A stretch of DNA of 31,910 nt, from positions 2,877,797 to 2,909,706 of the forward strand of contig FN649727.1 of assembly GCA_000310025.1 (NCBI GenBank), written 5' to 3'. The notes beneath the pieces are model-generated. The model was not told where the DNA came from. It made no database searches and saw nothing but the letters and a program-made list of their open reading frames with translations. This DNA is from Ectocarpus siliculosus (Eukaryota; Sar; Phaeophyceae; Ectocarpales; Ectocarpaceae). Positions 1 through 12,749 of the stretch are shown piece by piece (within the stretch, counting starts at the first letter, position 1; every line of letters begins with the position of its first letter). Both the position numbers and the translations under genes were made by a program.

Positions 1-20
1 GGGGGGGGGGGGGGGGGGGG
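1..20. repeat. G20 homopolymer at the window edge
   Basis: The first 20 bases are all G. They are followed directly by GACGTTGTAAAACA (22-35), which also occurs in the three-copy array near 31.3 kb. The run may be a real G tract of the kind seen elsewhere in this window, or an assembly or sequencing end artefact. Confidence 0.9.
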
Positions 21-3000
21 TGACGTTGTAAAACACTCACGGAAAAGGTCGCTTCGTAGCAAAACCTGTCAAGAGATAAATAGCGATGTAGAGACGGACG
101 TTCTCCTTTCCCAGCATGGCATCCTGGACTAGATATAGAGTATTCGTGTGCAGTTGCTGTTGCGAAGTTTAAGTTACCAAAAGGTGTGGCCAGCACAGAC
201 AATCACAGCACCCACGCATACATCGCTGACAGGTGAAGCCCCGGCTTTGTTTGAAAAAAAGGGAGCTCGCTTCATTAAAAATGGTCAGTGGGGATGGCAC
301 CCCTTCCCAAGAGCTCCGTGAGGTGTTTCAGCCCCAAGCGAAATCGAGAAACACCATTAAATAGTTCGAGTGCCGAAGAAAACCGTAGGTTGTTGGGGTT
401 TGCGACCGCGAGGACGCCCACCGGGAGTACCGTCTGCGTATGTACAGAAAGGAGTCGGTACCGCTGTCGTCCGCTCTCGGCACATAACGGCGACATCAAA
501 CAAGGATGTAACTGGGGGAAACGAATGTCGACAAAATGCCGGCAAACAGAGCACTTGTCGCGATACACACACTTGGCAAATCACGGATGGTTGGGTTGTT
601 CTTGATGCACGTCAATTGTTTCACTGCCGTGCGCAAGACAAGAGAGGCGCGTTAAGCATTTTAATGGCATCACTCGATATATCGCTTCCAACAAAAACAC
701 CAACTCAACACTGCCGACAACACCATCTCAGCATCGCTCTACTCGCTTGTGTGTGGGGTGGTGAAACAATGGAAAACCCCTTTGCAAAACGCTATTATTA
801 TCCTGATGCTCATTTTTCTGTGTGAGTGAGCTGTCCAACAAAAGACTCCTGTGAAAGAAAAACAATTCACCAAAGAACCTTCACCATTCCCCATAGGTGT
901 ATGTGTGCAAGTGAGCTATTCACATGCATGTGCATACAATGTAAATTCAGGCTGACATTCGAGCGCACCGCATGAGGGCTTTTGGCCAGAAAAGTCAAGA
1001 CCCTGGGACTGGTAAAAACTGCCGCCATTGGGTGGCGGTTGGTCCAGTCTACGTACACAAAGGAATGTTATAGCTAGCGTAAATGCTCCTTTGCTTGTAC
1101 AGATTCTCGGACATTATATTCCGAATTAATTCATGTGGTACAAAACGTGAGCTTTCAACCAGTCGAACACGCGAGAGATGCACTGACGACCCGGAAAAAG
1201 GAACAAGCGGGAAATGGACGATATAGCGGGTTGTTTCAGCTGTATTGGACACTTTAGAACGATAAACAAAAGAGTTGTGTGCGTGTTCATCAATCCAATA
1301 AAAGAGTGGTCTACCTTGAAAATGAATGTTGTTAGTTTTAGTTTTAATTGTTGGTTTGGGGGGGGACATGGACACTTGAAACTAATTCCATACTTTTTGG
1401 TTGTAGGGAAGCACATTTGATTTTAGTAGGCAATCAAGAAGTGACAAATAAGCGACGACACGTGTGTGTGTCGATCACTCGACGTGCGGTGTTTGCGAAA
1501 ATAAACCATCTCCCCCAAACTCGAAGAACGAAAGAAGGAACAAATGTTGCAACATCGTAGTGCCAACAGGTCACTTTAATATGTATCAGCCACACGTTCA
1601 CTTGCAGGGCACCGTACAACTGACTTTCCCCATTTCTGCATATCCGGATCCAACTAACTTACTGAGAGTACCACGGTGGCCGAAGCCAGCCACACGCTCA
1701 GTAGCAAGGCCGCCCGCCTAGAAAAAACCAAACCGGACCATTACATACAGCAGTCAGTACCCCCACCGGTGACGGCTACATCATCACCAGTCAACAGCAG
1801 TAGGATACCTCGGCGTTCACATGTAGTACGTGGTTCGACGGAGCCATTGGTTGTCACACAAATCAGCAATGGGTGAAGTAGAATACATCCTGTAACCCCG
1901 AAACACCATTGTTGTTGTTCCTATAGGTCTACAGCAGCAGTACTCACTCTAACTAAGGACTGGGCAGCAGAGAGGCATAAAATAAAAATATATTTGTGAA
2001 CCCATCACGTTTAGACTACAGAGATACCAGGCTACGTATGGCAAAGGTAGAGTTGCATTAACCCGTTCAACGCAAGTAAGGCTCCGGACCAGCAGTATTT
2101 CTAACGCACTGAAAGTTCACGAGTACAATGGGTGAAGCCTATATGTTCACTTTCCATGCGCGTGATATTTACGTGATGCTGGTAGTATTTAGCGAGATTA
2201 GAGAGCCGCGCTGGCCTTCCGCACATGCAACACTGATGCTACTCTATTATTGCGGAACTACTGCTGTAAATAGTGAAATAATCAACAGAGTAGAAAAAGG
2301 CACCTTACATTCGGTTGTTGAAGGGAGTCGGTAGGTGTTTGCGCCACCACTGCTGCTACTGGTGGTGGTCGCTGGGTGCACATTCCAAACAAGACGCACC
2401 TACTGGACCTTTGATGACTACTACACTACTACTATTATAGTCTACCTGCTGCTGCTGCATGCACTACACATTGAATGATACAACATGAAGCCAATCCTCG
2501 GTACATCAACACCAAAGGAGTAAGAAGCAGCATCGGCATGTATTATAGTAACTCAGCCATCACCATCAGCAGCAGAAGGGAGGTGAAGAGAGAGAGAGAA
2601 AGAGAGAAAGAGAGCTAAAGCGTGAAAGCAAAAAAAAATACCGACCACTATCATCAAAGACGAGGCCGTGTGCGTTGATGCTTTTTTTTTGGAGGAAAAT
2701 TGGAAGTGAGTCAGTCGCAGGAGTCGACCGCGCAAAAGCAAAATTGAGGGCTTCCTACGCAATACACACCGACGCAAGAAGAGTGTATTGAGTGCTGTGC
2801 GATGGTGCAGCTTCAACCCATCAGCCAGAGCCTTGGAGCGTAATAAGTAAGCCCGAAGAGACACGGCGAACGAACGAACCTCGACCCTCTTCTTCCTAGA
2901 AAATGAATAAAAAAAGCGGCGCAATCTCGCAGTTACAAGCACCTCACGAAGGTGCGAACGCCTGCTCAGGAAAAAAAATAGTCCGTGGTTTGATGTGGCA

Positions 3001-4150
3001 TGTGGCCCTCCAAGGGGCTCGAGTAGAAGTTCGTCTTTGGGCTCGCAAACCACGCCCAAACTGTTTATTCACCTACGGTCTAGCTGAGATAATTCTCGCG
3101 GTCCCGACAATGCGCGCGGCGCCCCGATATTGAAAGTTGGTGCGAATCGCCAAAAACGAAGCACAGACAGCCAGAGGGAGAGGAGGAGCTTCGTCTACCT
3201 TGTCTCTTTTACGGTGTCTCTCCCTCTCCGCCTATCTCTCTCCCTCCCCTCTACCCCAAAAAAAATCCGAAAAACGTCGAACTCAACAAACCCGCGGCGG
3301 CGGTGTACAACGCAGAGCAACACCCCAGCGCTTGGCCGAATTAATGTGGCATGCCAGCACGATTTCCTAGCCGATGGCAGCGGTGCGGTCCACGGGCGTG
3401 ATCGCCTTACAATGGCCGTTTTTCCACCCTCTTGAAGCCCAACTCAAAGTCACAACACTCCCGTCTCTCTCTCTCTCTGTGTGGTTCTCGCATTCCGAAA
3501 ACCACCGGATATTTTTCGCGACCGGTCGCCTTCTTCTAATTTTTTTTTTGCCCAACCGCGAAAAACTTGCCCCTCTCTACGAAGCCGCCTAGTAAGCACA
3601 ACCCTTAAGGATCCGCATTCATCCCTTCACCCCTACCTTTGGGACGGTGTGACGGCGTTGGTAGAAGCAGGGGAGAATGCTGCATGTGTGTGACGAGAGG
3701 GCACGCCCACAAAAGGCACCAGGAAAAAGTGGCCGGCTAGACTTCTGACCAATCAGATTGGAGATAGAGCCGCCGCGCAGAGCTCTAGAGAGATGAAGAC
3801 GAACCACCACTTTTGCGCACGTATATACGGCGGACTCACACAACAAAGTAGCAGTCGTAGTGTACTTTCTTTATCGCGTAGGCACCACTCGCCCGCTCCA
3901 GAGAGATGGTTGCAGCAGATTCGGTAGAGATAGAGCCTCTTTTCAACAGTCGGCCAATTTTGCACGACTTTCTGTATAGGAAGGACTTGTGCGTGTGCCC
4001 TCACAAAAAAACACCAAATTGTGGAGCCCACGTTGATGGCCAAGAGTCGTGAGTTTCGTTGCTTCGGTGGCGAATGTGAACACCTCCATTTCTATCCCCT
4101 TCGTCGCCGTTGTCTTGGATACGGGGTTCGGAATGCGTCTACAGCAACTG

Positions 4151-4168
4151 CAGCAGCAGCAGCAGCAG
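4151..4168 (+). repeat. (CAG)6 triplet repeat
   Basis: Six perfect CAG units lie in sequence with no supported gene. More interrupted CAG units follow near 4235. Confidence 0.9.
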
Positions 4169-6931
4169 CGCAAAGATGTGTGCGGCGCATCTATCGCTAC
4201 ACTTACTTGCGTTTATCCTCGTCGCGTTTTCATCGCAGCAGCAGCAACTGCTCGCTAAAAGGGTAGGCTTTCGTTGATGGAAAAATGAAAAAAAATGTGT
4301 GACACATAGATCCAGATAACCTCGACAACTGAAAGCACACACACGCACTTTTTTTGTTGTATGTTGTTTGCTGAGGGTGAGAGTTTTGTCCGGGGGGGCT
4401 AGCGGTTAGAGAGCGCGAGAGGCAACAAAGAAGGCTGCTTGCAGTAGCAGCAGCTGGTATTCCACCGTCCGTCCCCTTGCTTAAGGTCTCCCTAGGCGGC
4501 TAGTCGTTACTACCTGCGTGCTCTTGCCGCTTGCTCACTCGCAATAAATTGTTTTTTCGTCGTCTTTTTCTATCTGGAAAAAATAACCCGGCAACTTGCG
4601 GCAACACCAGACAGCGGACAACCAACCGGAGGAGAGCAAAAAAGATTTTACAGCGTCGATGTATCTTCTTCCCAGCCGACTAACCGCTTGTAGAGGGTCA
4701 ACCTCGACAAGAGACAATGGTTGGCGTAGCCTGTGTCACCACGAGGCCGCCTTTCCTCTAAATTCCCACGGAGTTCAGTAGGTGCTAATTGCAACCCTCG
4801 CGTGTGTGCGGCAGTTGTGTTGATCGGGAGAAGAAGAAGGAGAAATCGAGCGTTACAAAAAGAAGACCACGTAACTAATAACAACCGCTTTGGCGAGTTG
4901 AGGCAGCGTCGTGCGTGAAGGTGTACAGAGCAATGCGTACAGCAGGTGACCGGGGCAGTACTATCCGCAAACGGAGAGCGGACGCTTCCGGTAAATGCAG
5001 GCTTAACTTTTTGACGCTGTGTTTCCTGTGATACGAAAGTCAAACACAAACGAAGGACCGACAGCTCGCATGTTATCCATAACCTACCGCTGCAGCGAGC
5101 GGTTGTAGATGCCGCAGTGTTTTACCTCCCCGTGATAGCATCGTCATCGTTGTTGCGCTTGGTCAAGAACTTGACACATGTGTAGTCTAGGACTAGGTTA
5201 TGTGTTACAGGGCCGTCAGCAGTCCGCCTCGTCGGGTTTTTTAGTGCCGTCATAAACCAACGGCTGGCTGCAGTGTTGTGCGCTACTACAGCAGTACTGC
5301 GGCAGCAGCAGCCGGTTGAAGTTCTCTGCTAGTGTAGTTTTCATGTACTGCAGTGTGCGAGTGGACGTACGTGCGGACGCTCACTACTGCTGTAATAACC
5401 GCGTAGCTTGCAGTAGCCACAGCAGTTCCATTTTCAAAACATTGGAGCGAAGCATTTGCCCCACATCTATAATTTGTTTGCCTCCCCATATTCTCGAGCA
5501 CGTTTGGAGACAGGGCAGCGAGCGCCGTTTCATCACCTCGAAGAAAGCGCTCTTCAACGAACGGCCGTCGATAACTGATTTTCGCGTAGGACATGCAATA
5601 CAGATGGCGTCTAATGCCGTCCAAGAAGGGGCGGGATACTGAGACGTGAGTTTTCCCAAGAACAGGACGAGGCCGGTCAACGGAGACCAATAAAATGGAC
5701 TACTACTGTACTGCAAAGTAGCAAAAATGTTCGTTCAACATTTGACTGAAATTCTGACCAACCCCTCTCGCCCGCCCCAACAAGCCAGACAACTACAGCC
5801 CAAACACGGACACAAAAAAGTGCACACAGCGGGAGGCATCGGCCCTCGTTGGAACGGGCGTCTTGAGTTCAAATAAGTCAAGAATACCCCGATACTGGGA
5901 AGTGATTGTACTCGTTGAATACTGATCCGTCCACCAAGAGCGTGGAACGAAAGGGAGCGGGGTGTCTTTAGCATGGAGGCATTCCGATAGAAAGGTGGAT
6001 TTATCGTAAACCCACAGCCGCCAACACCTCGATAAGCATACCCCGCGCACACTCCTCGAAATTGGGTAATAATATTACTTCTGCCGTCATCATGCGAGCA
6101 GCTCTCTCTGCCAACTGCCAGCAAGGCCTCCCGAACAAGAGGCCCCATGTACCTTACAATACTCATGCATTCTTACATCTTGGAGATAAAGCGTGCTCTT
6201 CTTCGTACGAACGCGCGTGCACAAATTGATCAACAACACCGAGCCAGATTCGTTGAACGACAACACACACTAAATAAACCAACAGCACCAAAAACAAAGC
6301 TATAGGTAATGCAGGCGCAACCTCACCAAATGACGACTGAGGAGGTCACCACATGCGACAACAACGATACGCACGGACACATCGTACCCTAAGCATTCCT
6401 CCTCCCACGGTACATGACAACCGCCTCCCAGCCCGGAGTTAGAACACAAGAGCAACAAACCGTGAGGGAAATAAGGGAGGCGCGTGGTGGAAGATATACA
6501 TAGAACGAATATGGACAGCAGTACCCCACTTTTGGGCGCACGGAAGCATCACCCGACGCGAGCGCCATAATAAACAAAACACAAAAAAACAGGACATGAG
6601 CAAACGAATCATACTCCATTCGGAACACAAGTGAGTGGGTAACGTAGCCGCCTAAACAGGGACTACCCGCCGTGAACCGGGGAAATGCACTCAATAGGGC
6701 TCCCGCGGATCGCATACAACACATCAGTGGCGCCGATCTACTAAGTACTTCGTATCAAATGAGTGCGTTGACTTCTCTTAACCAAAACTACAAGAGCCTT
6801 GCGAGGTACCGCGGTGATCGATCGCTCTCGCGAACAGCGGCGTAATATTTACATGCAAAGATGCACCACGCTGTTCCCGACATTGACCTCTTATAAAAAA
6901 GGAAGTACAAGGGGACAACCGCTGCTAGTCT

Positions 6932-6948
6932 CCCCCCCCCCCCCCCCC
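6932..6948. repeat. C17 homopolymer
   Basis: Seventeen consecutive C bases lie 3' of the minus-strand PX gene, so the run reads as G17 on that gene's sense strand. A second C-rich stretch lies closer, at about 7229-7252. Confidence 0.95.
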
Positions 6949-7354
6949 TGCCACACGCGTCACTGCAACTGACACGTGTAGCCTTATGGCCACCCGGGGT
7001 GTGCTAACCCATCCTCCCGTACCATGGTCGTGGAAGGACAAAGCAGAACTTTCCGACTACGTCATTTCTCACTAGAGGACTCAAATCTTGCCCGCTTGCC
7101 GGCCGTCTCGGGGTCATCATGCCACGAGGGTGTGGACACGAACAGACAACAGACGAGTATTCCCCCGTGACCACCAAGCTGGCCAAGAAACATTGGGGCG
7201 ACTTATTCCTACGGTGCGGCTCGCCGTAGTGTGACCCTCCCCCCCCCACCCCCCATTCTCACGTAACTAGAAGCCGCAAAACTTCTGGTAGGCGTCGGCT
7301 GGGCAGCGCAGCAAGGCAAGACAATCGCCAGCCGGGGGCCCGCGCTAGTTCATT

Positions 7355-10300
7355 CTACTCACAGATGATGGAGTGCTTGGAGCCGCCCGCCTCCGAGATG
7401 CCCCCGTCTGGATCCTGTATATTTGCGCGGTCGGGGTTGGTGTGTGGATACACGGACGGAAGAGCGACATCGCTACCGTAATTCACCGACTGACGCGACA
7501 TTGCATGACCGCTGCAAAGTCAAACAAACCGTGGTTAGATACATCTTCACACACCGAGTACGAGCAGAACACCGGTACGACTCTGCCACGCTCTGCCGGT
7601 GTGCTGCTGCCTAATAATAGTGACGGCGTGTGCGGCCGGCTACACCTTCCAGCGACCAGGGCCCGCGTTCGGCTCTCGAAAATACGCTCGGCGGACGACT
7701 ACGCTCTCGCCACGGCGCGCGTTCGCGGAAGCGCAGCGGATGGGGGGCTATATCAACGGGTGCATAGCAGGCCAGAGACTGACGCCACAACATCCCTCGT
7801 TCTAACAAACACCAAGCTGCTTCAACAATATCAAGCCCAAACGGGTAACATGAGCTTGCATTTGACCGATAGGAGAGAGCGCGTCATTGGGGGACCCCTG
7901 CATCTGCCAAGAGAAGGCACAAAAACGAATACATGTCCCACGGAACGCCGGTAAACAGCTAAGACACGCACCGTCACTCCCGACTCCGAGGGCGGCTTGT
8001 TGGTCGAAGCAGGGATCTTGTTGTGCCGGCTGGACGCCCGCGAGCCATTGACCGAACCATTGACCGAACCGGCAGTCGGCGGAGGCGGAGCGTCGTCGAA
8101 CAGAATGTCCCGCAGAGACGGCATCTGCTTCTTCATGGCGGCGAGGCGGTTGATCACCGAGCCCGAGGAACCCCCCCCGGCCCCAACCCCCGGCCCCGCT
8201 GCCGCCGATGATGCCGATGCAGACCACTGGTCTTCTGGCCGCCTGGGCGAGAACATGGAGGACGACACCGACGTCGATCGCGCCGAAGAGGAGGTCGAGA
8301 ACGGGTACGTGGAGAACGACGGCTTGGCTGCTGCTGCAGCAGCCGACGGAGTGGTGGCCGGGGACGTCTCGAACAGGCTTCCGAGGGTAGACTTGAGCGA
8401 GCACGCCATCATCGAAGCGGCGGACGAAGCCTCCTTTGCCTTGAGCTTTTCCTGCACGACAAGTTTTGTTGTAAAGAGAGCAGGACGGGAAAACGTACGA
8501 GGGCGACAATATGCACCGGTGAAAGGAGGTGCTAACGACGAAAGGGGGCGACGCGGAATAGCATGGGATGAGACCAGAAGCAGCATCTGTACGCGCGACC
8601 ATTTCCATGCAGCTTGTACGCGATCAAGAACTAAATGGAGCACGAAGAGAGGAGCAGCAAGCGCTCAATGGAGCAGCAAGTACGACCTGTCTTCGGGCTT
8701 CGATCCAACAGGTGAAGCCCTGCACTAGCCATTCGATATTTCAGTAGACAAGCAACAAGGAAACTGTTGGACGTAGCGACTAACAAGGAAACTGTTGGCG
8801 TATGAGACACCCGAGTCAACACGCCACCGAGAGGACCACCAAAAAAAGCACCGAGAGGACCACCAAAAAAGCAATCAAGTCTTGACAAAGCAACAAACAG
8901 CATTAGGTGACTACACCCCCTCTTCACCTCCTTGAGTTGCTCACTCCTCCGTCGCGAGAGAGCCGCGCTGTAGCTCGTGGGCGGGCCGGGGGAAAAGAAG
9001 GCCTTGATGTCGGCGCTCGAGTCCCAGAGCTCTCTCTGCTCATCCAGCACCTGTGAGAAGTAGGCCTGTTGCAGTACCAGCCACGAGGACACGAAGGCGG
9101 GTTAGCCGAGGAGCAAAAAAACAAGCATGCGCGCACACACACACACAGCTTACTGTGCCCCTCTCGACCGCTACACGAATATTGGAGTGGGTATTGCCTC
9201 TTCTCCTGCTGTGGCAATCTTCCACCCAGCCATTTCTTTTTGCTTGCTGGCAGTAGATGAAAAACTAAAGCTAAGACTTGAGACGGTTGAAACCAGAGGC
9301 AAGAATGTGCTGGTCTAACGACACTGCTCGTTGGTGTTTCGATATTAACAACAAAAAAGAACCACCCCCGTTGCCCGAATCGCGTCACTCTGTCAACAGA
9401 AGTTCGGCACGTGGTAGAACTTGGTCGCCCTACAACACTCTTGGGCCAGTCACTGCCGAAGCCGCGGCAACACTCGAGGCAACTCATCACACAGGCATCA
9501 GGTTGACACGGCGTCAAGACCACCCGGACTACTTTAGATACCCATGCCCACGAGTTAGCGGAGATTTCGTCGACAACGTTCAAACCACGCTCTCATGAGC
9601 TTGACGGACATTTCAAAGCTTCAGCGCTTTCACCTGCAGGCCGCGGCGTCGCTCCTCGAGGTGCCCCACCGCACGGCCGCCGCCCTCCCGGCACCCCTGA
9701 CAAGAAGACAGCACTTTCACGATGATAGCACCCTGCAACAACGCGGTCGGGTGAGCCAAAAAACAGGGCGAGAGATTCAAGAGGGGTGGGCGCTATTGTG
9801 GCGGTCGCTGTCGTACTTGGACAAACGACGAGTGACGATCTTCACACTAACGGCGTCTGGCCACAAAAACGCTTCAGCGGCTTGACACCATCATTTGGCG
9901 GCACCCTGGACTACGGCACGCGCGCATACACAATGCCCGCGAACTGTTTCCCCAATACTTGTGCCGCGCCGCACGGGCACCGCCAAGGCTGCGACTGCTG
10001 TGTGTTGCGCCGCGATCTCACCACGTCCTCCTTCTGCGGAAACAGCTCGTCGTCCGGAAGATTCCTTTTGCCGAAGTCCGCTTGAAGGCGCTCCTTGAGG
10101 GATAGCCAGTCGCTGTAGCGGTGGGAGGTGCGCCAAATCCTGTTCACTCATCACCCACCACCACGCCGCCAACAACAAAGAAACAAGCAAGAGGGGTTAG
10201 GGCGTGGACGAGAGCAGTTGTGAATGGTTCGTGACACTGCGGTCGGATACTACGCAGGAACATTTTTTGAGGAAGTGTTTTTCGGCACAAAAAATAGAGT

Positions 10301-12749
10301 ATGAATCTCACGGGGGTGCGCAGAAGAATGAAACACGCCTCCCGCAACTTCCTGAAAGCGTCTTCCCTCCTTCCGATCAAACTTACCTCGTGCAATACAC
10401 TGGAGAGTGTAGCACACGTCTCACCACGGAAAATGGGGGACTGTCGCCATAATCAACAGGACGAATACAACAACAACTATAACGCGTATCCTGCATCGAC
10501 ACACTACGACCCAAAACCTGTTTGCAGAGGCGTGCTGCGTACCTATCACAAATTCTACATCAGTAGAGGGCACCATCAGCCACATTCTCAAATCGGGTCT
10601 GCTCTTCCGTTAAATCGCGGGAGCTGCCAAGTTATAGCGTGGGAGCTGCCAAAAGCTGCACACGTTTGGTCACGAAGGCGTCGCGCACGTCCCTACAAGC
10701 AGCTCTCCAAAACGAGCCGCTCTGTTTGGCGCGCTGGCGCTTAGCTTCAAAGTCACAAACCCGCTTCTCTGAGCCTTCCTAGTTCCTTTTTGGCGAACGA
10801 ATAACGCGGCGGGACATATTTCTCGGCATCCGGCAATCAGCGGTCTCCGTGTCCTATCAATTTTCGAGTACACTTTCGAAGGTACGGCGCTTTCTGGGCA
10901 CCGAACAAAAACCACCACTCGTTGCCTACTTCATCGTAGTTTAAAACTGTACGTCGTTTGGTACATGTGTAAATATTTTCAAGGCGTGATTTCATCCTTT
11001 TTCGATAGACGCCCGACACTACTACTTCTGTTCTGCGCGGCAATTCTGTTCCGTCGTTTCTTTTTGGGCGGCGACGACACCGGTCTGCTCTGGCGTGTCT
11101 CGTTCCCTTCATCGAGGCGCAATATATTGACGTTCGGTACATCCAACGGCGCCGACTCAGTTCGAACATTAAAACGAACACCTTTACCTTCTCGAGAGGA
11201 GCACCAACGATTGTCTTCTTCAAAATCCTTCCAGGTCAAGGCGTTCTCAAAATTATTTGTCCAACCATTCATTCAAAACTACGCGCGTAATTACGTACAC
11301 AATTCGAGTCTAGGTACACTCCGAGGGACGTCGGAGAAAATATGAAGTTGACGACATCGCAAAGCGTGCAGCCCGCCTTTGCGAACAAGAAGAAGGGTTT
11401 TATGGTTTACGGGCTTCGCCGGCGCAACGAGAGTCCAAAGCAATTCCCTCGCCCTATCAAACATAACATGCTGTGAAAATAGGCGCCAATCTGAACGCGC
11501 CAAGATACCCTGATTTTGGGCAACTCTCGTTCCTTATTTAACAGCAGTAGCTGATCAGACATGGGGAAACCAAATAGCCAATGTTGTACAAGTACAAAGG
11601 TCTTTCGACTGGGTTTCATCTCGAACGGGTAGTCTTTCTGTGAGAATAATATTAATTCCTAAAACGGCGTTGGTGTGGGCGGGTTTTCGTTTTTGGGATA
11701 AATGTACAACACCCACGATTTCGTGAAAATCCAACCCTGGCTGTCTAACTAATCAACTCGTTCTTTGTGTGCCCTCTTTACTCTTTGGAGTAGTGAGTGG
11801 CCATGGGAAGGTGTCCGCGCAGTTGAAACAGCAGGACGGATGTAATAGTGAACGGTTTTCACGGTTTTAAATGTCAAGACAAGACAACAAACCGCACGAC
11901 ACCACGACGACAGCAGTTCGTCAAAACCAAAACTGTCGCCGTATGGGTTTGCCTGGAGTTCGGGAGCGCGAGTCAACATACTGTATGTACAGAGCACTGC
12001 TGTTAGAGCATGTGCATGTTGTGTAGTCCAATGTGCTGGATACCCACATGTAGATCGACGTGGAAGGTGTACCGGCCATCGTATGCATAACAACGCAAAG
12101 TGTGTGTTTAGGCGCGTGTATGTACATTTACGTCAACGAAACTGGAGTCCAGAGAAGAAAGTGTAGCACGCCTTTCCGTCACGAACGACCCTAACTGCTG
12201 CATGAAATCCTGTCGCGAAAAACAATATCTGACGCAAAAGGTGCACTGCCAAGATACAAGTGCAGCACCTGGCAAGGCTACTGTATTAGCTGAGGTTCCT
12301 CCCACAGCCACAATATCCTCCAACTCCCCTTACTCCTGGTCCATGCGGTGAAAACAGACCAACGGCCCCTCCCCAAACGACTTGGAGGTATGTGGGACTC
12401 AGGCGGCAAATGATTTGCCCGAGGCCGAGCAATGCCACAGCGACACACATGGCGCGATGAATGAGCATCTTCACATCGGGACACCGATCCTAGCGGCAGC
12501 GTTTGCTAGTCATGCGAGTACCCTTTGCCGACGGCGCTACACGACACACTCCTGGCTCCTGGGCACTCACCACCCTCCTCGGGTGTAGGCAACGTCGTAC
12601 ATCGTTGGTCCAGTGTTGGTATTGGGCTTGGCTGCGCACAGGACCTCCAGGGACGCGGTCCCAATGATGCCTTCATCTTCGCTCCCTCGCTTCGCGCCGC
12701 TACCCTTGCGGGGCGATCGAAGGCTCTCTTCGCCACCGTAGGAACTCAT
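7355..12749 (-). CDS. PX-domain phosphoinositide-binding protein (sorting-nexin-like), six exons
   Basis: Coding exons on the minus strand are 12749-12571, 10139-10022, 9696-9634, 9065-8928, 8451-7972 and 7414-7355 (stop TAG). All have AG acceptors and GT donors, and the phases join cleanly; the first junction, TG|G, makes a Trp. The product is 345 aa. Residues about 30-140 form a PX domain: a first beta strand (ASLEVLCAAK), TMYDVAYTRGG, the signature HRYSDWLSLKERL (66-78, where the Arg of RYSD is the phosphoinositide 3-phosphate contact in this family), a short FPQK in place of the usual proline-rich loop, and the closing helix EERRRGLQAYFSQVLDEQ. After it come a charged helix and a Ser/Ala-rich linker with no BAR domain visible. 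PX proteins bind endosomal PI3P, so an endomembrane role is inferred. The start ATG is the first one in frame after a GA/GC-repeat leader; its context is weak (C at -3). The end is less sure, because TGTGAGTAG could be a donor instead of a stop. Confidence 0.84.
8045..8068 (-). repeat. In-frame 12-nt tandem duplication in the PX gene
   Basis: Two identical 12-nt units (8045-8056 and 8057-8068) sit inside exon 5 and produce GSVNGSVNGS in the disordered C-terminal linker. The length is a multiple of three, so the frame is kept. Confidence 0.9.
8754..8871. repeat. Two short direct repeats in PX intron 4
   Basis: A 17-nt sequence, AACAAGGAAACTGTTGG, occurs at 8754-8770 and again at 8782-8798. 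A tandem pair of 24 and 23 nt, beginning CACCGAGAGGACCACC, follows at 8825-8848 and 8849-8871. Both lie inside the intron 8452-8927. Confidence 0.9.
10140..12570 (-). other. Long first intron of the PX gene (2.4 kb)
   Basis: The donor GTGAGT at 12570 and the acceptor AACAG ending at 10140 bound an intron four to seven times longer than the others in this gene. It holds three mutually overlapping ORFs of about 97 to 128 codons at 10837-11345. One, on the minus strand at 10979-11272, is strongly charged and has a PPKKKRRNR basic run. None shows a domain I recognise, and no nested gene can be proven. A diverged mobile-element remnant is possible. Confidence 0.7.

Larger units (their letters stand above)
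36..7354. other. 7.3 kb with no supportable gene
   Basis: I find no exon chain, conserved domain or RNA gene here. ORFs reach about 170 codons on both strands, but they overlap one another and lack the G/C-ending codon preference of the real exons in this window. What can be seen is simple sequence: a purine-rich GAGA tract around 2587-2615, pyrimidine-rich stretches around 3210-3260 and 3460-3480, six CAG units at 4151-4168, a C17 run at 6932-6948 and a C-rich stretch at about 7229-7252. A TATAAAAAA sequence at 6892 is not placed upstream of any recognised gene. The stretch could hold UTRs, non-coding RNA or diverged transposon remains that I cannot see by eye. Confidence 0.55.

Noticed and set aside
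370-825. 151-codon plus-strand ORF near the left end
   Set aside because: It overlaps other ORFs on both strands. The composition is random-looking and no motif is recognised.
2553-3059. 168-codon minus-strand ORF
   Set aside because: It is dominated by low-complexity Ser/Leu/Phe/Arg runs produced by purine/pyrimidine tracts. No domain was seen.
5286-6166. Minus-strand ORFs of 110 to 143 codons
   Set aside because: Several overlapping frames give no recognisable protein, and there are no splice-linked neighbours.
7373-7954. 193-codon plus-strand ORF
   Set aside because: It lies almost wholly antisense to the PX intron 7415-7971 and overlaps the last PX exon. It has no domain and no exon-like codon pattern. 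GC-rich DNA often gives such ORFs by chance.
7831-7971. Extending PX exon 5 to the in-frame stop at 7831
   Set aside because: The added residues look intronic. The ACG|GTGCGT donor and the phase-0 final exon at 7414 give a more exon-like end.
10670-10918. Possible extra PX exon on the minus strand
   Set aside because: One frame looks mildly coding, but no acceptor/donor pair fits. The direct join 12571 to 10139 already restores the Trp codon and the PX fold.
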